The notes under the pieces were generated by a model. The model saw nothing but the letters and a program-made list of their open reading frames with translations. It made no database searches and was not told where the DNA came from. Source: Thermoleophilia bacterium (GTDB lineage Bacteria > Actinomycetota > Thermoleophilia > Gaiellales > SKUG01). From it: a stretch of 6,282 bases of DNA. Where the stretch lies: assembly GCA_007122215.1 (NCBI GenBank), contig SKUG01000045.1, forward strand, positions 1-6,282. Direction: 5' to 3'. Position 1 is the stretch's first letter; the number at the start of each line of letters is the position of its first letter. Made by a program: the position numbers and the translations under genes. Shown here piece by piece: positions 1 to 5,729 of the stretch.

Positions 1-176
1 ACGAGCTCCGCCGCGGCGGCGAGGTCTCGATCACCGGCTTCGGCAAGTTCAGCGTCTCCAACCGCGCAAAGCGAACGGGCGTCAACCCTCGCACCGGCGA
101 GAAGATGACGATCCCGGCAGCCAAGGTCCCGCGCTTCTCCGCGGGCAGCAAGCTCAAGGAGGCCGTCAACCGCTGA
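1..176 (+). CDS. hup: HU-family nucleoid DNA-binding protein, C-terminal part (5' end outside window)
   Basis: The reading frame starts at base 3 and gives the last 57 residues of an HU/IHF-family histone-like protein, ending in TGA at 174-176. Visible HU hallmarks are GFGKF, which leads into the DNA-binding beta arm, then the arm itself with RTGVNPRTGE, including the proline that intercalates between base pairs in this family. The C-terminal helix follows with PRFSAGSKLKEAVN. Family members are about 90-95 residues and act as dimers that bend and compact DNA, so roughly the first 35 residues (the helical dimerisation part) lie upstream. The protein ends right after the HU core, with no lysine/alanine-rich tail of the kind seen on mycobacterial HupB. 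HU is clear; a specific IHF-like role is unlikely but cannot be excluded from the fragment. A strong terminator follows 43 bases after the stop, so it is probably not co-transcribed with murE. Confidence 0.93.
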   Translation, partial: ELRRGGEVSITGFGKFSVSNRAKRTGVNPRTGEKMTIPAAKVPRFSAGSKLKEAVNR

Positions 177-219
177 CGGCATCCGCAGCGGTACGGCCGA
201 CCGGCCGCACCACTGCCTG

Positions 220-254
220 ATGGGCCCCGGCTCCACGCGAGCCGGGGCCCATTT
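220..254 (+). terminator. Rho-independent terminator of the HU gene
   Basis: A perfect 13-bp inverted repeat has left arm 220-232 and right arm 240-252, with a 7-base loop (CCACGCG). The stem is almost entirely G/C with the core GGGCCCCGGCT. The right arm runs into a short T stretch (252-254), then CAATT, so the U tract is weak but the stem is very stable. It lies 43 bases after the HU stop. The opposite strand has no T run after the stem, so it should work only for rightward transcription. It separates the HU unit from the mur genes. Confidence 0.85.
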
Positions 255-264
255 CAATTCCGGG

Positions 265-328
265 GGATTCCACGCGCTGGAATGCGGGTTCCTGCGTCCC
301 TGCGCCGCTGGAGGCGGTAGGATTCCAC
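265..328. repeat. ATTCCA dyad and GGATTCCAC direct repeat upstream of murE, possible operator
   Basis: The HU-murE gap contains a perfect dyad, ATTCCA (267-272), 5-base spacer CGCGC, TGGAAT (278-283). The 9-mer GGATTCCAC occurs twice, at 265-273 (overlapping the dyad's left arm) and at 320-328 (overlapping the -10-like box and ending four bases before the murE start). A dyad with a third half-site over the promoter is a plausible binding-site arrangement for a dimeric regulator. No regulator is recognised, and chance is possible in a short region. Confidence 0.3.
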
Positions 329-332
329 CTCG
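318..332 (+). promoter_or_regulatory. Putative -10 element and leaderless start for murE
   Basis: TAGGAT at 318-323 fits the TAnnnT -10 consensus. Its end is 8 bases before the murE GTG at 332, so a start about 7 bases downstream of the box would fall on or next to the start codon, giving a leaderless mRNA. No Shine-Dalgarno site lies at a usable distance: the only GGAGG (310-314) is 17 bases from the GTG. No convincing -35 hexamer is visible. The same arrangement recurs before murF and before the short ORF ahead of ftsW. Confidence 0.45.
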
Positions 333-1825
333 TGAGTGAACTTTCCCGGATAGCAGGCGAGATCGATGGGGTCCAGGTCGAGGGGCCGACTCCCGACGGC
401 GTGGAGGTCGGCGGGCTCGTGCTCGACTCGCGCGAGGTCGCGGCAGGAGACCTCTTCGCCTGCGTTCCCGGTGCGGCCAGCGATGGCCACGACCATGCCC
501 ATGCCGCGGTCGAGGCAGGTGCCGTGGCCCTGCTGGCCGAGCGTCCGCTGGAAGGCCTGGACGTCCCGCAGCTCGTGGTGCCGTCGGTGCGCGCGGCACT
601 GGGCACCGCAGCGAACGTGGTGTGGGACTGGCCCTCCCGCGAGCTCGAGGTCTACGGCGTCACCGGGACCAACGGCAAGACCACCGTCACGCACCTGCTG
701 CGATCGATCCTCGAGCAGGCCGGGCACACCGTCGGCGTGATCGGGACGCTCGGGGCGCGGATCGGCGACGAGCGGATCGAGACGGGATTCACCACTCCCG
801 AGGCCCCGGGCCTGCAGGCCACGCTGCGAGCGATGGCCGATCGTGGCTGCGATGCCGTGACGATGGAGGTCTCCTCCCACGCCCTCGACCAGGGCCGGGT
901 GGACGGCACGCGGTTCGCGGCGACCTGCTTCACCAACCTGACCCGCGACCACCTCGACTACCACACCGGCTTCGAGGACTACTTCGCGGCCAAGCGCCGG
1001 CTCTTCACCACCACCGACGACGGTGAGCTGCGTCCGGCGGCCGTCAACGTCGACAACGAGTGGGGCAACCGGCTCTTCGACGAGCTCGTGCACTCCGAGC
1101 GCGAGGACGTCCCCGTCTGGGGGTACACCACCACCGGCATGGCGCGCGCCTCGGTCAGCGCCAAGTACCTGCTCTCGCCCACCGGCGCATCCATCACCAT
1201 CGAGTCTCCCGTGGGTGACGTCGAGATCGCGTCACCACTGCGGGGCCGCTTCAACGTCGAGAACGTGCTCTCGGCAGCGACCGTCGCCCTGCTCGCCGGC
1301 GTCGGGCCGGAGGACATCGCCGCGGGGGTCGCTGCAACTGGCGGGGTGCCCGGCCGCTTCCAGGCGATCGATGCCGGCCAGGACTTCCAGGTCATCGTCG
1401 ACTACGCCCACACCCCCGACTCCCTCGAGAACGTGCTGCGCAGCGCGGTCGACATCACCGATGGCGACGTCATCCTCGTCTTCGGCTGTGGCGGCGACCG
1501 TGATCGCAGCAAGCGTCCGATCATGGGCCAGGCCGCAGCCCGGCTTGCAGACGTTGCGATCGTCACCTCCGACAACCCCCGCAGCGAGGATCCCAAGGCG
1601 ATCATCCGCGAGATCGTGGTCGGGATGCGCGGCGCCCGCGCCGAGGTGGTCGTCGAGGTGGATCGCCAGGCCGCCATCGAGCAGGCCATCGGCCGCGCGC
1701 GCACCGGGGACACGGTGGTCATTGCCGGCAAGGGGCACGAGCTCGGGCAGGAGTTCGCAGACCGCACGATCCCGTTCGACGACTCGGCCGTGGCCCGTGC
1801 CGCCCTCGACGGAGCCGCGGTCTAG
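332..1825 (+). CDS. murE: UDP-N-acetylmuramoyl-L-alanyl-D-glutamate--2,6-diaminopimelate ligase
   Basis: A cytoplasmic ATP-dependent Mur ligase adds the third amino acid of the peptidoglycan stem peptide to UDP-MurNAc-L-Ala-D-Glu. The 497-residue length is normal for MurE. The N-terminal UDP-binding domain includes LDSREVAAGDLF (about residues 31-42). The central ATPase domain has the P-loop GTNGKTT at 112-118, and K221 in YFAAKRRLF is the expected carbamylated lysine. The C-terminal domain has VPGRF, VDYAHTPDSLENVL, GCGGDRDRSKRPIMG and GKGHE. DNPR at residues 414-417 is the known signature of the meso-diaminopimelate-adding enzymes, so Dap rather than Lys is expected at position 3. The GTG start is chosen because it gives a complete N-terminal domain and sits just after a -10-like box; no SD precedes it. 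The stop is TAG, 49 bases before murF. Confidence 0.96.
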   Translation: MSELSRIAGEIDGVQVEGPTPDGVEVGGLVLDSREVAAGDLFACVPGAASDGHDHAHAAVEAGAVALLAERPLEGLDVPQLVVPSVRAALGTAANVVWDWPSRELEVYGVTGTNGKTTVTHLLRSILEQAGHTVGVIGTLGARIGDERIETGFTTPEAPGLQATLRAMADRGCDAVTMEVSSHALDQGRVDGTRFAATCFTNLTRDHLDYHTGFEDYFAAKRRLFTTTDDGELRPAAVNVDNEWGNRLFDELVHSEREDVPVWGYTTTGMARASVSAKYLLSPTGASITIESPVGDVEIASPLRGRFNVENVLSAATVALLAGVGPEDIAAGVAATGGVPGRFQAIDAGQDFQVIVDYAHTPDSLENVLRSAVDITDGDVILVFGCGGDRDRSKRPIMGQAAARLADVAIVTSDNPRSEDPKAIIREIVVGMRGARAEVVVEVDRQAAIEQAIGRARTGDTVVIAGKGHELGQEFADRTIPFDDSAVARAALDGAAV

Positions 1826-1859
1826 GTCCGGCCTGCGCGATGCGCGCGGGCGCCCTGCG

Positions 1860-1875
1860 TAGAATCGCGGCGCAA
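1860..1875 (+). promoter_or_regulatory. Putative -10 element and leaderless start for murF
   Basis: TAGAAT at 1860-1865 matches a -10 box and is followed by 9 bases (CGCGGCGCA) to the murF ATG at 1875. No SD-like sequence lies in those bases or just upstream, which fits a leaderless transcript starting at or near the ATG. A -35 element is not recognisable in the G/C-rich stretch around 1836-1843. If real, this is an internal promoter in the 49-base gap after murE, and murF would not depend solely on read-through. Confidence 0.42.
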
Positions 1876-3335
1876 TGCCCACCTCCATCCGCAGCGTCTG
1901 TGACCGAGCCGGGCTGCGCAGCGATCCTGCGCTGGCCGCAATCCCCTGGCAGGGGGCTGCGATCAGCACCCGCGAGCTGGAACCGGGCGCCGCGTTCATC
2001 GCGCTGGCTGGCAGGCACACGCACGGCATCGAGCACGTGGAGGCAGCCCGTGCTGCCGGTGCCTCGGCCGTGCTGGTTGGTGCAGATGCCGACATCGACC
2101 TCGTCCATGCTGCCGGTCGCGTCCTGCCGCTCGCCCGCCACGCCGGCGGCAGCTGGGAGCTGATGGCGGCGCTTGGACGCGCCTGGCGCCGGACGGCCCT
2201 GACGACGGTCGTCGGCATCACCGGCAGCACCGGCAAGACCTCTGCCCGGGACATCCTCGCCGCGCAGCTGCGCCCCCACGGCTCGGTCGTTGCCTCGCGC
2301 GGCAACGACAACAACGAGATCGGGGTCCCGCTGACCCTGCTCAACGCGCCGGCCGGCACCGACGTGGTGATCTGCGAGATGGGCATGCGGGGGCTGGGCC
2401 AGATCGACTACCTGTGCCGGATCGCCGAGCCCACCGTCGGCATCGTGCTCAACGCGGGCCCGGTCCACCTCGAGCTGCTCGGGAGCGTCGAGCGCATCGT
2501 CCAGGCCAAGGCCGAGATCATCGCCGGCACCGACCCGGACGGGATCGCGATCTCGCCGATCGCCCAGCCGGAGCTGGATGCGGCCGCGCAGCGCCACCCG
2601 GCCGAGCACTGGCACTTTGCCGGTGGGGCGACGGTCGGGGCAGGCGTGGCAGTGCCCCGGCCCGGCTCGCTCGTGGCAGCACGGGTCGACGGCGCCGACC
2701 TCACGGGGGAGCTGCACACGGCCGACCCCGACGGCAGCGAGGTCGAGGAGTCCTTCCGCCTGCCCGGTGCCGGCCTGCACCACGCCACGAACGTGGCCGC
2801 GGCCGCCGCGGCCAGCCGGGCCATCGAGCGCCGCTGGCTGGGCACGCAGTCGTGGCAGCTTGCCAGCGGGCTGGGCTCCGCCACGCTCACCGAGGGACGC
2901 GGCAACCGGGTTGGCCTGCCCGCCGGTGGGCTGGTGCTCGACGGCTCCTACAACGCCAACCCGATGTCGATGCGCGCCGCGCTCGACGAGCTCGCTGCGA
3001 TCGACGCCTCCGGGCGCCGGATCGCGGTGCTCGGGGCGATGGCCGAGCTGGGGCCGGATGCCCCGCGCTTCCACGCCGAGGTCGGCGACCACGCTGCCCG
3101 GATCGGGGTCGACGTGCTGGTTGCGGTGGGTGCCTCCCCGGAGGTCTCCGCGATGGTGGAGGCCTTCCGCGATGCCTGTGGCCGCGACGTGCTGGAGGTC
3201 GCCGATCCCGAGGCGCTGATCGAGGCAGCTCCAGGCTGGCTGCAACCGGGGGACCTCGTCCTGGTCAAGGCGAGCAACGGGGTCGGGCTGGGCGGTGTTG
3301 CCGGGCAGCTCGTGCAGCTGGAGGCCGTGCGATGA
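1875..3335 (+). CDS. murF: UDP-N-acetylmuramoyl-tripeptide--D-alanyl-D-alanine ligase
   Basis: A cytoplasmic ATP-dependent Mur ligase joins D-Ala-D-Ala to UDP-MurNAc-tripeptide, the last soluble step before MraY. At 486 residues it is slightly longer than the E. coli enzyme. After the N-terminal substrate-binding domain (about 1-105) come the P-loop GSTGKTS (117-123), then GNDNNEIG (143-150) followed by VPLTLL, the typical MurF block. Next are EMG with the metal-binding glutamate E168, PVHLE with H198, and K212 in QAKAEI, the expected carbamylated lysine. The C-terminal domain has DGSYNANPMSM (D356 onward), diagnostic of MurF over MurC/D/E. The ATG at 1875 gives a full N-terminus; it has no SD and follows a TAGAAT box by 9 bases. 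Its stop overlaps the mraY start by 4 bases (ATGA), so the two are probably translationally coupled. Confidence 0.95.
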   Translation: MPTSIRSVCDRAGLRSDPALAAIPWQGAAISTRELEPGAAFIALAGRHTHGIEHVEAARAAGASAVLVGADADIDLVHAAGRVLPLARHAGGSWELMAALGRAWRRTALTTVVGITGSTGKTSARDILAAQLRPHGSVVASRGNDNNEIGVPLTLLNAPAGTDVVICEMGMRGLGQIDYLCRIAEPTVGIVLNAGPVHLELLGSVERIVQAKAEIIAGTDPDGIAISPIAQPELDAAAQRHPAEHWHFAGGATVGAGVAVPRPGSLVAARVDGADLTGELHTADPDGSEVEESFRLPGAGLHHATNVAAAAAASRAIERRWLGTQSWQLASGLGSATLTEGRGNRVGLPAGGLVLDGSYNANPMSMRAALDELAAIDASGRRIAVLGAMAELGPDAPRFHAEVGDHAARIGVDVLVAVGASPEVSAMVEAFRDACGRDVLEVADPEALIEAAPGWLQPGDLVLVKASNGVGLGGVAGQLVQLEAVR

Positions 3336-4330
3336 CCCGCATGCTCGTGGCAGGTGCGATGGCCGCGCTGCTCGTCGTGGTGCTCGCCCCGGTCTTCATC
3401 CGCTGGCTGCAGCGTCGCAGCTACGGCCAGCAGATCCGCGAGGATGGGCCGCAGGGGCACATCACCACCAAGGCGGGCACCCCGACCATGGGCGGGCTGC
3501 TGATCCTCTTCGCGATGACGCTTCCCTTCTGGGCGGTCGGCCTCCAGTCCGCAGCCGGGCTGGTGCTCTGGCTGACCACCATGGGCTGTGCGCTGATCGG
3601 GCTCTGGGACGACTGGATGAAGATCTCGAGCCGTCGCTCACTCGGCCTGTCCGGGCGCTGGAAGATGCTGCTGCTGCTCGTCATCGGCCTCGGGCTGGCG
3701 CTGGCCACCGATCGCCTGCTGGGCCAGGGCACGGCGATCCAGGTGCCCCTCTCATCGATCGAGGTCGACCTCGGCTGGTGGTACTACCCCTTCGTCTACG
3801 TGGTGCTGGCAGGGGCGGCCAACACCGTCAACCTGACCGATGGCATCGACGGGCTTGCTGCAGCGACCAGCGTGATCTCCCTGATGGCGTTCCTCGGGAT
3901 CGCCTTCATCCTCTGGGAGCGCAGCCTCGGCGACCTCGGCCGGCAGGGCAGCCTCGATGCCGGCATCTTCGCCGCGGCGCTCGCCGGGGCCTGCGTGGGG
4001 TTCCTCTGGTGGAATGCCAACCCGGCGCGGATCTTCATGGGAGATACGGGGTCGCTGGCACTCGGCGGTGCGATCGCCGCGCTGGCCGTGGTCACCGGCA
4101 CCGAGCTGCTGCTCGTGCTGATCGGCGGGATCTTCGTGATCGAGGGCCTCAGCGTGATCATCCAGGTGATCAGCTTCAAGGCGACCGGGCGGCGCGTCTT
4201 CCTGATGGCCCCGATCCACCACCACTTCGAGCTGCGTGGCTGGTCGGAGACGCAGGTGATGGTGCGGCTGCTGATCGTTGCCTCGCTGCTGGCATCACTC
4301 GGCTTCACGCTCTGGTTCCGAACGGTCTGA
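3332..4330 (+). CDS. mraY: Phospho-N-acetylmuramoyl-pentapeptide-transferase
   Basis: An integral membrane enzyme transfers phospho-MurNAc-pentapeptide from UDP to undecaprenyl phosphate, making lipid I on the cytoplasmic face. The product has 332 residues, within the family range (about 320-360), and is very hydrophobic, consistent with the roughly ten membrane helices of MraY. The first helix is at about residues 4-24. Family motifs in order: HITTKAGTPTMGG (43-55), DDWMK with the paired aspartates D93/D94, NTVNLTDGIDGLA (164-176), GDTGS with the catalytic-site D238, and IHHHFE (295-300). Start choice is firm: ATG 3332 overlaps the murF stop (ATGA) and has GGAGG at 3320-3324 with a 7-base spacer. 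The open frame continues upstream to about 2414, but that part is murF read out of frame. Regulation is probably shared with murF. murD does not follow it, unlike in many dcw clusters. Confidence 0.96.
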   Translation: MTRMLVAGAMAALLVVVLAPVFIRWLQRRSYGQQIREDGPQGHITTKAGTPTMGGLLILFAMTLPFWAVGLQSAAGLVLWLTTMGCALIGLWDDWMKISSRRSLGLSGRWKMLLLLVIGLGLALATDRLLGQGTAIQVPLSSIEVDLGWWYYPFVYVVLAGAANTVNLTDGIDGLAAATSVISLMAFLGIAFILWERSLGDLGRQGSLDAGIFAAALAGACVGFLWWNANPARIFMGDTGSLALGGAIAALAVVTGTELLLVLIGGIFVIEGLSVIIQVISFKATGRRVFLMAPIHHHFELRGWSETQVMVRLLIVASLLASLGFTLWFRTV

Positions 4331-4331
4331 G

Positions 4332-4378
4332 CGGCAGGAAACCCGCTCCTGCCGGCGAACCAGCCAGTGTCCTGCCGG
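4332..4378 (+). repeat. Hairpin with duplicated right arm after mraY
   Basis: Two bases after the mraY stop, CGGCAGGA (4332-4339) is the perfect reverse complement of TCCTGCCG at 4347-4354 (7-base loop) and again at 4370-4377 (30-base loop). The right arms extend to a direct repeat TCCTGCCGG (4347-4355 and 4370-4378). The left arm can therefore pair with only one of two targets in RNA. No T tract follows either stem, so this is not a classical intrinsic terminator. Options are a tailless terminator, an RNA-processing or stabilising stem for the mraY message, or a DNA operator next to the downstream promoter. Confidence 0.45.
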
Positions 4379-4383
4379 TGGGT

Positions 4384-4399
4384 CAGAATGGGTGCACGA
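4384..4399 (+). promoter_or_regulatory. Putative -10 element ahead of the short ORF and ftsW
   Basis: CAGAAT at 4384-4389 (context GGGTCAGAATGGG) is followed by 9 bases to an ATG at 4399, the same geometry as the boxes before murE and murF. It is one base off the TAGAAT of murF, so it is the weakest of the three. No -35 hexamer can be recognised. It would place a transcription start on or beside the ATG of the 12-codon ORF and provide an internal promoter for ftsW-murG. Confidence 0.35.
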
Positions 4400-4437
4400 T
4401 GGGGGAGTTCCGGAACCAGCGACGGAGCGTGGCCTGA
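4399..4437 (+). CDS. Possible 12-residue leader ORF translationally coupled to ftsW
   Basis: ATG 4399 opens a 12-codon frame encoding MGEFRNQRRSVA and ending in TGA at 4435-4437. The stop shares its last base with the ftsW ATG (TGATG), the arrangement typical of termination-reinitiation. The ATG is 9 bases after a -10-like box and has no SD, so it would be read as a leaderless start. The ftsW SD (GGAG, 4424-4427) lies inside this ORF. The peptide is basic and resembles no family I know; its likely role, if translated, is to deliver ribosomes to ftsW rather than to act as a protein. The alternative is that it is a chance ATG in the ftsW 5' leader. Confidence 0.35.
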   Translation: MGEFRNQRRSVA

Positions 4438-5729
4438 TGGCGCGCCGCAACGATGCCCCGACCTCCCGTACGCTCACGCCCGAGGCGCTCCTGCGATCCC
4501 CGGTTGCCGGATCGCTCCGTGACGCCGTCGAGGCTGCCGGCAGCGCCGTGGGGGCAAACGCCCAGCAGCGTGGCAGCGCCAGCGCCGCACAGGGACGCCG
4601 CCGGCTCGTGCTCCTGCTGACGCTCCTGCTCTACGGCTTCGGCCTGGTCATGGTCGCCAGCGCCACGAGCGGCACGTCGCTGCTGGCCAGTGGGGATGCG
4701 TGGCAGTACACGCGCCGGCAGGCGCTCTTCGGCGCCGGCGGCATCGCCGTGATGCTGCTCGTGATGCGGATTCCCATCGGGGCGGTGCGCAGGTTCACCC
4801 CGCTGCTGCTGGGCATCTCCGTGGCGATGCTGGGGCTGGCCTTCGTGCCGGGGATCTCCGAGACTGTCAACGGCGCAAGCCGCTGGGTGACGCTGGCCGG
4901 CTTCACCTTCCAGCCATCGGAGTTCGCGAAGGTGGCCGTGGTGCTGTTCGTAGCTGCCCACCTCGCGGTCAACCGGCCGCCGGTCGGGCTCACCTGGCCC
5001 GCGCTGCGCGGCTCGTCCCTGCTCGTGGGGTTTGGCGTGGCCGGCGTCATCTTCCTGCAGCGCGACCTCGGCACGGCCACCGTGACCGCGGCGGTGGTCG
5101 TCGCGCTGCACCTGCTGGCCGGCATGCGCTGGAAGCTGCTGCTGGCGGTCACGCTGGGAAGCGCGGGCCTCGTGATGGTCGGGATCCTCTCCGAGGAGTT
5201 CCGCCGCCAGCGGTTCCTCGCCTTCCTCGACCCCTTCGCCGATCCCCACGGGGCCGGCTTCCAGCTCGTGCAGGGGCAGGTCGCCATCGGCTCCGGAGGT
5301 CCGCTGGGGGTGGGCCTCGGTGGCAGCGTGCAGAAGATCCGCTACGTCCCCGAGGCCCACACGGACATGATCTACGCGATCATCGCGGAGGAGCTCGGGT
5401 TCGTCGGGGTGCTCGTGGTCCTGGCATCCTTCGCGGCACTGGCGGTGGTCGGGCTGCGCTGTGCCACCGCGGCACGGACCCGCTATGAGTCGCTGCTGGC
5501 AGCTGGCCTGACGCTGGCGATCTGTGGCCAGGCCATGCTCAACGTTGCGGGCGTGGTGGGCGTGATGCCCCTGACGGGGATCACGCTGCCGCTGGTCAGC
5601 TACGGCGGCTCCAGCCTGCTCGTGACCTTCGCGGCACTGGGGCTGCTGGCCAACGTTGCCGGGCGCGGCCACGACGTGGCCGACGAGCCTGCCAGCACGG
5701 ATGCCGTGGACGGTAGCCGTGTCGGCTGA
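4437..5729 (+). CDS. ftsW: Peptidoglycan glycosyltransferase FtsW (SEDS family)
   Basis: A SEDS-family membrane enzyme polymerises lipid II into glycan strands at the division septum together with a class B penicillin-binding protein. The product is 430 residues. A hydrophilic Ala/Ser/Arg-rich cytoplasmic extension (1-55) precedes the first helix (about 57-76); ten helices are usual in the family. SEDS motifs: NGASRWV (145-151), QPSEFAK (159-165), QRDLGTA (208-214), GGPLGVGLGGS, then HTDMIYAIIAEELG, whose D310 corresponds to the catalytic aspartate described for RodA/FtsW. LVSYGGSS (386-393) lies near the C-terminus. Position between mraY and murG favours FtsW over RodA or SpoVE. ATG 4437 is chosen for its SD (GGAG at 4424-4427, 9-base spacer) and its overlap with the upstream short ORF. 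An in-frame ATG at 4278 lies inside mraY and is rejected. The C-terminus is a short acidic tail overlapping murG. Confidence 0.94.
   Translation: MARRNDAPTSRTLTPEALLRSPVAGSLRDAVEAAGSAVGANAQQRGSASAAQGRRRLVLLLTLLLYGFGLVMVASATSGTSLLASGDAWQYTRRQALFGAGGIAVMLLVMRIPIGAVRRFTPLLLGISVAMLGLAFVPGISETVNGASRWVTLAGFTFQPSEFAKVAVVLFVAAHLAVNRPPVGLTWPALRGSSLLVGFGVAGVIFLQRDLGTATVTAAVVVALHLLAGMRWKLLLAVTLGSAGLVMVGILSEEFRRQRFLAFLDPFADPHGAGFQLVQGQVAIGSGGPLGVGLGGSVQKIRYVPEAHTDMIYAIIAEELGFVGVLVVLASFAALAVVGLRCATAARTRYESLLAAGLTLAICGQAMLNVAGVVGVMPLTGITLPLVSYGGSSLLVTFAALGLLANVAGRGHDVADEPASTDAVDGSRVG

Noticed and set aside
194..207. Small CGGCC-GACC-GGCCG hairpin between HU and its terminator
   Set aside because: It is only a 5-bp stem in a G/C-rich gap with no tail; chance is likely and the strong terminator just downstream explains the region.
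1232..2386. 384-codon - strand frame spanning the murE-murF gap
   Set aside because: It is a shadow of murE and murF; no SD, promoter or family motif supports it.
1719..3245. 508-codon open frame on the - strand across the murE end and murF
   Set aside because: It lies antisense to two clear Mur ligases, and its translation is low-complexity Arg/Gly/Ala/His-rich with no recognisable motif. Such long antisense frames are expected at this G/C content.
2414..3331. Upstream extension of the mraY reading frame
   Set aside because: This part is murF read in another frame (Arg-rich, non-hydrophobic). ATG 3332 with GGAGG is the supported start.
4278..4436. In-frame upstream ATG for ftsW
   Set aside because: It would place 53 unconserved residues over the end of mraY and the gap; ATG 4437 has an SD and the TGATG overlap.
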